Source: Lentzea terrae
GTDB taxonomy: Bacteria; Actinomycetota; Actinomycetes; Mycobacteriales; Pseudonocardiaceae
DNA: 64,000 bases
Reading direction: 5' to 3'
Assembly: GCF_003265345.1 (NCBI RefSeq)
Contig: NZ_QFWW01000003.1
Coordinates: 62,001-126,000 of the forward strand
Shown piece by piece: positions 32,062 to 39,511 of the stretch (its first letter is position 1; each line of letters starts with the position of its first letter). The notes beneath the pieces are model-generated. The model worked only from the letters and a program-made list of their open reading frames with translations, made no database searches and was not told where the DNA came from. The translations under genes were made by a program, and so were the position numbers.

Positions 32062-32523
32062 TCACACAGGCAGGTTACGAGCCGCCCACTCGCCGTGCGG
32101 GACCAACTCGGCCGTGCGAACGTCATCGATTCCACGCTCCAGCCGGATGAGCAGATGATCTTCGCTCAGGCGTTCCGCGACACCCTCGCCCCACTCGACG
32201 GCGACCACGGCATCGACCAGATCCGTGTCCAGATCAAGATCGTCTAGCTCGTCCAGGTGACCCCCGAGCCGGTATGCGTCGACGTGCACCAGCGGCACGC
32301 CCCGGCCGCCCTCCGCGGGCTCGTGGACGCGGGCGATGACGAACGTCGGCGACGACACCCTGCCCTGCACACCGAGGCCGCGCGCGAGCCCGCGCACCAG
32401 TGCCGTCTTGCCCGCACCCAACGGCCCGGCGAGCAGCAACAGGTCGCCCGCCCGCACGACTTCACCCAGCTTGCGGCCGAACTCCTCGGTGTCCTCCACC
32501 AGGGGCAGTTCGACGGTCTTCAC
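32062..32523 (-). CDS. tsaE: tRNA t6A biosynthesis ATPase TsaE
   Basis: TsaE (153 residues) is the P-loop ATPase of the t6A complex. The Walker A is GPLGAGKTALVRG; SSPTFVIARVH and VHVDAYRLGG are family signatures, and VAVEWGEG holds the Walker B-like strand. GTG 32523 overlaps the upstream hydrolase stop (GTGA), which defines the start. It is separated from tsaD/tsaB by matB and the repeat protein, but is coupled to the alr-hydrolase genes. Confidence 0.95.
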   Translation of the reverse strand: MKTVELPLVEDTEEFGRKLGEVVRAGDLLLLAGPLGAGKTALVRGLARGLGVQGRVSSPTFVIARVHEPAEGGRGVPLVHVDAYRLGGHLDELDDLDLDTDLVDAVVAVEWGEGVAERLSEDHLLIRLERGIDDVRTAELVPHGEWAARNLPV

Positions 32524-33617
32524 GCTCGGCGCCACCACTTCTTCCGACTCTCTCCGCGATCGGCCGCGCACCGTTCGATCAGCGCGACCAGGTGGTCATT
32601 GACGAGGTCAGCCTGCTCCATCATCACCATGTGCCCGGCACCGGGGGCCCGGACGAGGGTGGCGTGCGGCATCTCCTCGGCCATCCGCTCGGCGTGCGAG
32701 AACGGCGTGAGCTTGTCCGCGTCGCCGCTCAGGATCAGCACGTCGCAGTGCCGCAGCCCGGCGAGCGCCTTGTAGCGGTCGTGCGTGCCGAGGGTCTCCA
32801 GGAACTCGGTGAGCACCTTCACCGTCGTCCCGTTGATCATTTTCTCCATCAGGTCCACAAGGGACGGAGCCACCTTGCGGTCACCGAACGCCAACGCGCG
32901 GACGCCGCTCCAGGTAAGAGTTTTCGTGCCTTTGCGCACCCACTCGACGAGCGCGGGCTGCACACCGGCGAGCCGGCCGATGCCCAGCGTCACCGGGTTG
33001 TAGCGCGACAGCACGGACTTCGGCAGCCCCGCGCCACCCACGGCACCGGCCGCCGTGCCGATCATCGCGACGCCGCGCACCCGTTCGGCGAAGAGCTCGG
33101 GCTGCTTCTCGGCGAGCGCCATGATCGTCATGCCGCCCATGGAGTGGCCCACGAGCACGAGCGGACCGTTCGGCACGACCGAGCGGATCACCGCGTCGAG
33201 GTCGAGCGCGAGCTGGTCGATGGTGCTGGCCTCCGGCGCGGACCGCCCGGAGCGGCCGTGGCTGCGCTGGTCGTAGAGCACCTGGTGCACGCGCGGGTCG
33301 ATCAGCTCGGCGAGGTCGCGGCGCTGGAAGTGCCAGCAGCGGCGGTCCAGCGCGAACCCGTGCACCAGCACGACGGTGATGTCGGCCTCGCCACCGTCAG
33401 CGGGATCGACCTCCTCGACGGAGATCGGCACGCCGTCGTCTGCGGCCACGGTCGACTCGCGATCGGGCCGCAGCTGGCCTAACGGTTCCTCGGCAAGGCT
33501 GTCGACGGCCGTCTTGCGCTCGTGCGACACCTTCGCGGTCTGCGCGACAGCACCGGCTGCGACGGCGGCACCGAGCGCACCACCGACCCACCCGACGACC
33601 TTCCACACCGGCTTCAC
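32520..33617 (-). CDS. Membrane-anchored alpha/beta hydrolase
   Basis: This 365-residue protein has an N-terminal hydrophobic anchor (about 6-25, WKVVGWVGGALGAAVAAGAV). Its alpha/beta-hydrolase domain shows the oxyanion HGFALDRR, the nucleophile elbow GHSMGG and the late acid/His region SGDADKLTPF and GAGHMVMME. It probably hydrolyses an ester or amide at the membrane. The GTG start 33617 overlaps alr by 4 bp, and its stop overlaps tsaE by 4 bp. This alr-hydrolase-tsaE order is common in actinobacteria. Substrate unknown. Confidence 0.9.
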   Translation of the reverse strand: MKPVWKVVGWVGGALGAAVAAGAVAQTAKVSHERKTAVDSLAEEPLGQLRPDRESTVAADDGVPISVEEVDPADGGEADITVVLVHGFALDRRCWHFQRRDLAELIDPRVHQVLYDQRSHGRSGRSAPEASTIDQLALDLDAVIRSVVPNGPLVLVGHSMGGMTIMALAEKQPELFAERVRGVAMIGTAAGAVGGAGLPKSVLSRYNPVTLGIGRLAGVQPALVEWVRKGTKTLTWSGVRALAFGDRKVAPSLVDLMEKMINGTTVKVLTEFLETLGTHDRYKALAGLRHCDVLILSGDADKLTPFSHAERMAEEMPHATLVRAPGAGHMVMMEQADLVNDHLVALIERCAADRGESRKKWWRRA

Positions 33618-34699
33618 GTGTAGATCCTCCGCACCCGCGGCCGGTACATCCCGCAGACGATCTCGTAGTCGATCGTCCCGGTCAGCTCCGCCCACTCCGT
33701 CGCCGTCGGCTCCCCCCGGCGCCCGTCGCCGAACAGGACGACCTCCGCACCCTCGGAGATCTCGTCGTTCCCGCAGTCCACGACGATCTGGTCCATGCAG
33801 ACACGCCCGACCACCGGGCGGCGCTTCCCGTCGAGGAGCACTTCCATCCGGCCGGAGAGTGCCCTCGGAACGCCGTCCGCATACCCGGCAGGGACCAGTG
33901 CCAGCGTCGTGTCGTTCTGCGCGGTCCATGTCATGCCGTAGGAGACCGACTCGCCTGCGGGGATACGTTTCGTGAGCGCCACGTGCGACCGGTAGCTCAT
34001 CACCGGGCGCAGATCGTGGTCGGTCGGCACGGGGTTGAGCCCGTAGATCGCGATGCCGGGCCGCACGATGTCGAAGTGCAGATCCGGCCTCGTCAGCAGG
34101 GCCGCGGAGTTGGCGATGTGCCGCTTGGGGTCGAGGCCGTGAGCCTTGGCGATCTCGTAGGCGTCGTCGAACCGCTTGGCCTGCAGGTCGACCGACGGGT
34201 GGCCGATCTCGTCCGCGCACGCGAGGTGCGACCAGATGGCGACGACGTCGTGCTTCTTCGCTTGGTCGACCAGCTCCGGCCAGTCCTGCGGCTGGCAGCC
34301 GTTGCGGCTCAGGCCGGTGTCGATCTTGAGGTGCAGTCTCGGCCGGGCGTCGGCCTCCTCGGCGGCCTGCTCGATGCGGCGCAGGTCCTGGAGGGACGAC
34401 ACGGACATGTCGACGTCGGCCGCGATGCCGGCGGCGAGGTCCTCGTCCGGGGCGTCGAGCCAGGCCAGGATGGGCGCGCGGATGCCGGCTGCTCTGAGCG
34501 CGAGGGCTTCCTGCGTGGAGCAGGAACCGAGCCAGGTGGCGCCTGCTTCGAGTGCGGCCCTGGCGACTTCCACCGCGCCGTGGCCGTAGCCGTCCGCCTT
34601 GACGACAGCCATCGTGTCGGAGTTGGGGGCAAGGCCGGCGAGCAGTGCGACGTTGTGCCGCAATGCACCGAGGTCGACTACCACTTCTGAACGGGCCAT
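33614..34699 (-). CDS. alr: Alanine racemase
   Basis: Alr (361 residues) interconverts L- and D-alanine for peptidoglycan. The PLP Lys34 lies in AVVKADGYGHG; the second catalytic residue is the Tyr in SVSYGMTW; GRVCMDQIVVD is a typical C-terminal motif. It begins the alr-hydrolase-tsaE transcript. The 150 bp upstream (34700-34849) holds a GGGGTCCCCT-type imperfect hairpin near 34768-34794, which may terminate nnr. Confidence 0.96.
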   Translation of the reverse strand: MARSEVVVDLGALRHNVALLAGLAPNSDTMAVVKADGYGHGAVEVARAALEAGATWLGSCSTQEALALRAAGIRAPILAWLDAPDEDLAAGIAADVDMSVSSLQDLRRIEQAAEEADARPRLHLKIDTGLSRNGCQPQDWPELVDQAKKHDVVAIWSHLACADEIGHPSVDLQAKRFDDAYEIAKAHGLDPKRHIANSAALLTRPDLHFDIVRPGIAIYGLNPVPTDHDLRPVMSYRSHVALTKRIPAGESVSYGMTWTAQNDTTLALVPAGYADGVPRALSGRMEVLLDGKRRPVVGRVCMDQIVVDCGNDEISEGAEVVLFGDGRRGEPTATEWAELTGTIDYEIVCGMYRPRVRRIYT

Positions 34700-34849
34700 A
34701 ACCTGTTCATCGTGCCATGACTGCGCAGCTCAACAGGTGTGAGCGAGCGCTCAGGCCCGCGCTGACGCAGGGGTCCCCTCCAGGGGGTCCCCTGATCTCA
34801 TTCTCCCAGGCGGCACCGACAAGATCGGGAATGGTGCGGAAAGGGCAGC

Positions 34850-36232
34850 TCAGCGGCCTCGAATGAGCCGGATCGCCCGCGGGATCGCTGCCATCAGGCC
34901 CGACGCCGGCACCGGAGCGCCCTCAGCCGCCAGCTCGGCCGCCAGCACGTGCGCGTACGCGGCACACCCCGCAGCAAGGAACGGGTCCACCCCACCGGCG
35001 AGCAGCGCGCCGATGATGCCCGACAGCACATCGCCCGATCCGGCCGTCGCAGGCCACGACGACGTCGCCGAGTTCACCAGCGCCCGTCCGTCCGGCGCCG
35101 CCACCACGGTCCGATGTCCCTTCAGCAGCACCACGGCGTTGAAGCGCTGAGCAGCCTTCCGCGCCGCCGCAACACGATCCGCGCCCACCGGCCCGGCCAG
35201 CCGCTCGAACTCCCTGTCGTGCGGCGTCAGCACGAGCGCAGCGTCCGGATCGCGGGCGTCCCACAGCTCCGGGTGCGACGCGAGCAGCGTGATGGCGTCC
35301 GCGTCGGCGATCACCGGCACCCCGGCGTCCAGCACGAACCGCAGCACCTCCGCCGACGACGACCCGGTGCCCATGCCCGGCCCGACGACCCAGGCCTGCA
35401 CGCGGCCCGCGTCGGTGATCGAACCGGTGCAGATGGTCTCGGGCCAGCGCGCGCGGATCGCGTCGGCGGCCGGGCCGGCGTAGCGGACCATGCCCGAAGT
35501 CGCCAGAACCGCGGCACCCGTCGAAAGCACTGCGGCGCCTGGGTAAGTGGCGCTGCCGGCGGCCACGCCCGTGACGCCCTGCGTGTACTTGTCGTCGGAC
35601 GGGCCCGGCACCGGCCAGGTGATGTCGGAAGGGTCGAGCAGCACGAAGTCCGGATCCGTCGGACGCAGACCGATGTCGACCAGGTGCACGTCACCGCAGT
35701 CGGCCAGCGCGTGCACGGGCTTCAAAACGCCGAAGGTGACCGTGGTGTGGGCACGCACGCAAGGACCGGAGATCTCGCCGGTGTCGGGATCAACACCGCT
35801 AGGAAGATCAACAGCCAGGATCGGGGCCCGCACCGAAGCAACGAGGTCGGCTGCCGCGGGCCGCAGCGGACCGCGCGCCGACAGGCCGACGATGCCGTCG
35901 ATCACCAGGTCTGGGGTGCCGACCTCGGAGACGATCCGGCCACCGGCACGACGGAAGGCAGCGAGCCCCTCGACGTGCGCCTTGGCCGGGTTGAGCAGCA
36001 CAGCGGACACCGCGACACCGCGACGGCGCAGGAAGTAGCCGGCCCAGAGGGCGTCGCCGCCGTTGTTGCCGGCACCGACGAGCAACGTGACGCGGCGTCG
36101 GCCGGCCAGCAAGCGCAAGGCGTGAGTGGCCACACCGAACGCGGCTTTTCGCATCAGCGAGCCTGGCGGGACCACCGCCATGAGCTCTTCTTCAGCGGAC
36201 TTGACGCGTTCGGTGTGCCAGACGCCTCTCAC
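34850..36232 (-). CDS. nnr: Bifunctional NAD(P)H-hydrate epimerase/dehydratase
   Basis: This 460-residue repair enzyme restores damaged NAD(P)HX. The N-terminal YjeF epimerase half contains VGAGNNGGDALWAG; the C-terminal ribokinase-like ADP/ATP-dependent dehydratase half contains VVGPGMG, VLTPHDREFERL, LLKGHRTVV and ATAGSGDVLSG. The start GTG 36232 directly abuts the glmS stop. The N-terminal half is short (the first ~18 residues are weakly conserved), but both domains are present. Confidence 0.94.
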   Translation of the reverse strand: MRGVWHTERVKSAEEELMAVVPPGSLMRKAAFGVATHALRLLAGRRRVTLLVGAGNNGGDALWAGYFLRRRGVAVSAVLLNPAKAHVEGLAAFRRAGGRIVSEVGTPDLVIDGIVGLSARGPLRPAAADLVASVRAPILAVDLPSGVDPDTGEISGPCVRAHTTVTFGVLKPVHALADCGDVHLVDIGLRPTDPDFVLLDPSDITWPVPGPSDDKYTQGVTGVAAGSATYPGAAVLSTGAAVLATSGMVRYAGPAADAIRARWPETICTGSITDAGRVQAWVVGPGMGTGSSSAEVLRFVLDAGVPVIADADAITLLASHPELWDARDPDAALVLTPHDREFERLAGPVGADRVAAARKAAQRFNAVVLLKGHRTVVAAPDGRALVNSATSSWPATAGSGDVLSGIIGALLAGGVDPFLAAGCAAYAHVLAAELAAEGAPVPASGLMAAIPRAIRLIRGR

Positions 36233-38092
36233 TCACTCGACCGTAACGGACTTCGCCAGGTTGCGGGGCTTGTCCACGTCGTAGCCGCGGCTGCGGGCGA
36301 TCTCGGCGGCCAGCACCTGCAGCGGCACCGTCGAGATGAGCGGCTGCAGCAGCGTCGGGACGGCCGGGATCTCGATCAGGTGGTCGGCGAACGGGCGCAC
36401 GGTCTCGTCGCCCTCCTCGGCGATCACGATCGTGCGGGCGCCGCGGGCCTGGATCTCGCTGATGTTCGACACCAGCTTCGAGTGCAGGACGGCGCGGCCC
36501 TTCGGCGACGGCATGACCACGACGACCGGGAGGTTCTCCTCGATCAGCGCGATCGGGCCGTGCTTGAGCTCGCCGGCCGCGAAGCCCTCCGCGTGCATGT
36601 AGGCGAGCTCCTTGAGCTTCAAAGCGCCTTCGAGAGCTACCGGGTAACCGACGTGGCGGCCGAGGAACAGCACCGCCTTCGAGTCGGCCAGCTCGCGGCC
36701 CAGTGCGCGGACCTGCTCGACGGTGCCGAGCACGCGCTGCACGGCCTCCGGCATGGCCTCCAGCTCGTGGAACTCGCGCGCGACCTCGTCCGGGTACTTG
36801 GTGCCGCGGGCCTGCGCCAGGGCCAGGCCCACCAGGTAGTTCGCGGCGATCTGGGCGAGGAACGCCTTCGTCGACGCCACACCGATCTCCGGACCGGCGT
36901 GCGTGTAGAGGACGGCGTCCGACTCGCGGGGGATCTGCGCGCCGTTGGTGTTGCAGACGGCCAGCACGCGGGCCTTCTGCGCACGGGCGTGGCGCACGGC
37001 CTCCAGCGTGTCCGCGGTCTCGCCGGACTGCGACACGGCGACGACGAGCGTGTCGCGGTCGAGCACCGGGTCGCGGTAGCGGAACTCGGAGGCCAGCTCG
37101 ACCTCGACGGGCAGGCGGGTCCAGTGCTCGATCGCGTACTTCGCGACAAGACCGGAGTGGTAGGCGGAACCACAGGCGATGACGAAGACCTTGTCGACGT
37201 CGCGCAGGTCCTGGTCGGAGAGGCGCTGCTCGTCGAGGACGATCCGGCCGTTCGCGAAGTGGCCGCGCAGCGTGTTCGCCAGCGCCTCCGGCTGCTCCTC
37301 GATCTCCTTGAGCATGAAGTACTCGTGGCCGCCCTTCTCGGCGGCGCTGAGGTCCCAGTTGACCGTGAACGGCTTGGCCTCGGCAGGCTCGCCGGCGAAG
37401 TCGGTGACCTCGTAGCCGTCGCGGGTGAGCACGACCATCTGGTCCTGGCCCAGCTCGACGGCTTCCTTGGTGTGCGCGATGAACGCGGCGACGTCGCTCG
37501 CGACGAAGTACTCGTTCTCACCGACGCCGACGACCAGCGGGGAGTTGCGGCGCGCGGCGACGACGGTGTCGGGCTCGTCGGCGTGGGTGAAGACGAGCGT
37601 GAACGCGCCCTCCAGGCGGTTCACGACCTTGCGCACGCTGGCAGGCAGGTCGCCCTTCGTGTCGCCGTCGTTGTAGGCGATGGCGACGAGGTGCCCGACC
37701 GTCTCGGTGTCGGTGTCGGACGTCATCTCGACGCCGAGGCCTTCGAGCTCGGCCCGCAGCGCGAGGAAGTTCTCGATGATGCCGTTGTGCACCACGGCGA
37801 CGCGGTTCGTCGCGTCGCGGTGCGGGTGCGAGTTGCGGTCGATCGGCGCGCCGTGCGTCGCCCACCGCGTGTGGCCCATGCCGACGGTGCCCGCGAAGTT
37901 GTCGCGGCCCACCTCGTCGAGCCGCGTCTCCAGGTTCTGCAGCCGCCCTGCCTTGCGCTCGACGGCGAGCTCGCCGCCGGCGACGACCGCGATGCCTGCC
38001 GAGTCGTAACCCCGGTACTCGAGCCGCCTCAGCCCGTCCAGCACGACGTCGAGCGCCGGCTGGTGACCCACGTATCCCACGATTCCGCACAC
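36233..38092 (-). CDS. glmS: Glucosamine-fructose-6-phosphate aminotransferase
   Basis: GlmS (619 residues) makes glucosamine-6-phosphate from fructose-6-phosphate and glutamine, the first step to UDP-GlcNAc. The N-terminal glutaminase starts CGIVGYVG with nucleophile Cys2. Two SIS domains hold the sugar site (ACGSAYHSGL, SQSGETADT), and the C-terminus ends AKSVTVE. No glmS ribozyme is seen upstream. glmM, the next enzyme of the pathway, lies 5 kb away. Confidence 0.98.
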   Translation of the reverse strand: MCGIVGYVGHQPALDVVLDGLRRLEYRGYDSAGIAVVAGGELAVERKAGRLQNLETRLDEVGRDNFAGTVGMGHTRWATHGAPIDRNSHPHRDATNRVAVVHNGIIENFLALRAELEGLGVEMTSDTDTETVGHLVAIAYNDGDTKGDLPASVRKVVNRLEGAFTLVFTHADEPDTVVAARRNSPLVVGVGENEYFVASDVAAFIAHTKEAVELGQDQMVVLTRDGYEVTDFAGEPAEAKPFTVNWDLSAAEKGGHEYFMLKEIEEQPEALANTLRGHFANGRIVLDEQRLSDQDLRDVDKVFVIACGSAYHSGLVAKYAIEHWTRLPVEVELASEFRYRDPVLDRDTLVVAVSQSGETADTLEAVRHARAQKARVLAVCNTNGAQIPRESDAVLYTHAGPEIGVASTKAFLAQIAANYLVGLALAQARGTKYPDEVAREFHELEAMPEAVQRVLGTVEQVRALGRELADSKAVLFLGRHVGYPVALEGALKLKELAYMHAEGFAAGELKHGPIALIEENLPVVVVMPSPKGRAVLHSKLVSNISEIQARGARTIVIAEEGDETVRPFADHLIEIPAVPTLLQPLISTVPLQVLAAEIARSRGYDVDKPRNLAKSVTVE

Positions 38093-38226
38093 GAGAAACA
38101 GACTAGCTAGACCACGCCGGTAACCCTAATGAACGAGCACGCCGCGTTTGCGCTGGTCAGGCCGCCATGTGGTGTAGACCAATCTCGGGTGTGGTGCGCG
38201 CGACAGGATCGACTACGGTTCACCCC

Positions 38227-39060
38227 ATGGCTCGCCGCGTGATCACGCTGACCGCGAAACAGGCCCTCGAGCAGCTCAGCAGGCCCGGTCCGCACACCGT
38301 GCTGCGCGGCGACCTCGCGCTCGTCGGCCTGCCTGGCGTGATCTTCACGCCGTCCGCCGGTCTCGGCCTGCCCGCCGTCGCGCTCGGCCACGGCTGGATG
38401 CAGCCAGTCCGCCGCTACCACGGTCTTTTGCGGCACCTGGCCTCGTGGGGAGTTGTCGCCGCGGCACCGGCCGTGGAGCGCGGACCGCTGCTGTCCTCCC
38501 GAGTGCTGGCCGCGAACCTGCTGACCACTTTGGACATCTGCACCGGCGTGCGGCTGGGATCCGGTGACATCAGCGTGGACCCGGCGCGCGTGGCACTGGC
38601 CGGGCACTCCATGGGTGGTGGCGCGGCCGTGCTGGCCGCCGCGGAAGCCGAGCGCGTTCGTGCCGTTGTGACTTTGGCCGCAACGGAGACGCGGCCGTCC
38701 GCACTGGACGCCGCCCGCGACGTTCGCGTCCCCGGCCTGCACCTCGCGGCCGGCGAGGACCGCATCGCGCCGCCGGTCGGACACTCCGAGGCGATCGCCC
38801 AGGCCTGGGGCGGGCCGGTGCAGTTCCGGTTGCTGCCCAAGGCTTCGCACCTCGGGTTCACCGAGGGACGGCACTGGAGCGAGCTCATGCTGGACGGCCG
38901 GGCCGAGCGCGGGTCGCACAAGCTCGGCCGGGCGTTCGTGACCGCGTTCCTGCTGCGGGTGCTGACCGGCGAGCGGACGTACGACGAGCTGCTCGACAGC
39001 GACCTGAAGAACGCGAACCTCGTCTTCCAGCGGGACGCCCTGCGCAGGCGCCCCGCCTGA
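38227..39060 (+). CDS. Alpha/beta hydrolase (dienelactone hydrolase-like)
   Basis: This 277-residue protein contains GHGWMQPVRRY, the nucleophile elbow LAGHSMGGGAA, an Asp in AAGEDRIAPP and His in ASHLGF, completing a Ser-Asp-His triad. It occupies the Rv3438 position of the mycobacterial order. ATG 38227 has no Shine-Dalgarno; TACGGT 7 nt upstream may be a -10 for a leaderless message. It is convergent with the type VII-like genes. Substrate unknown. Confidence 0.88.
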   Translation: MARRVITLTAKQALEQLSRPGPHTVLRGDLALVGLPGVIFTPSAGLGLPAVALGHGWMQPVRRYHGLLRHLASWGVVAAAPAVERGPLLSSRVLAANLLTTLDICTGVRLGSGDISVDPARVALAGHSMGGGAAVLAAAEAERVRAVVTLAATETRPSALDAARDVRVPGLHLAAGEDRIAPPVGHSEAIAQAWGGPVQFRLLPKASHLGFTEGRHWSELMLDGRAERGSHKLGRAFVTAFLLRVLTGERTYDELLDSDLKNANLVFQRDALRRRPA

Positions 39061-39067
39061 CTTCAGG

Positions 39068-39511
39068 TCAGCTCAGCCAGGTCTGGCCGCTGAGGTCGTC
39101 GTCATCGTCCACCGGCGCCGGGCGACGCGAACGGACCGGTGGCGGCGGCGCGACCGGTGGCGGCGGAGCCACTGGCGGTGCCACCGGCGGCGCGGCAGAC
39201 GCGGGGCGCGCGTAGCCGCCGTCGTCGTCCTCCGGGCCGAACGCCATCTCTCCAGTCCCGCGCTCCGGGCGTTCCCACTGGGGCTTGCGCGGTTGCTGCT
39301 TCTCGCCCTGCTTGGCGACGTTCTCGGCACTCTCGCGCGCTTCGGTGAGGGCCCGCTCGTGCTTCTCCGCGCGCGCCTTCGCCTCGGCGGCCAGCCGGTC
39401 CTGGTCGGCCTTGAGCTCGGCGGTCACCTCTGCCGTGGCCCGACGGCTCTGGGCGAGGCTCTCGTCGAACAACGCCTGGATCTTCGGGTCGACTTCCCCG
39501 ATCATCGCCAT
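39068..39511 (-). CDS. Coiled-coil, proline-rich protein of the WXG-like operon
   Basis: This 147-residue protein has an N-terminal Ala/Glu/Lys helix (about 1-70, LADQDRLAAEAKARAEKHERALTEA type) likely to be a coiled coil, then a Pro/Val run (APPVAPPVAPPPP) and an acidic end (DDDDDLSGQTWLS). ATG 39511 or 39505 lies inside the stop of the 931-residue gene, so it is translationally coupled. The helix-then-Pro plan resembles the protein at 46747, also next to WXG100 genes. Possibly a secretion-associated partner; function unknown. Confidence 0.75.
   Translation of the reverse strand: MAMIGEVDPKIQALFDESLAQSRRATAEVTAELKADQDRLAAEAKARAEKHERALTEARESAENVAKQGEKQQPRKPQWERPERGTGEMAFGPEDDDGGYARPASAAPPVAPPVAPPPPVAPPPPVRSRRPAPVDDDDDLSGQTWLS

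Noticed and set aside
34949..38110. Plus-strand frame of over 1050 codons opposite nnr and glmS
   Set aside because: The opposite strand carries two secure enzymes with intact motifs; this frame has only biased composition.
38093..38226. glmS ribozyme upstream of glmS
   Set aside because: No ribozyme core is visible, and that ribozyme is essentially limited to Firmicutes.
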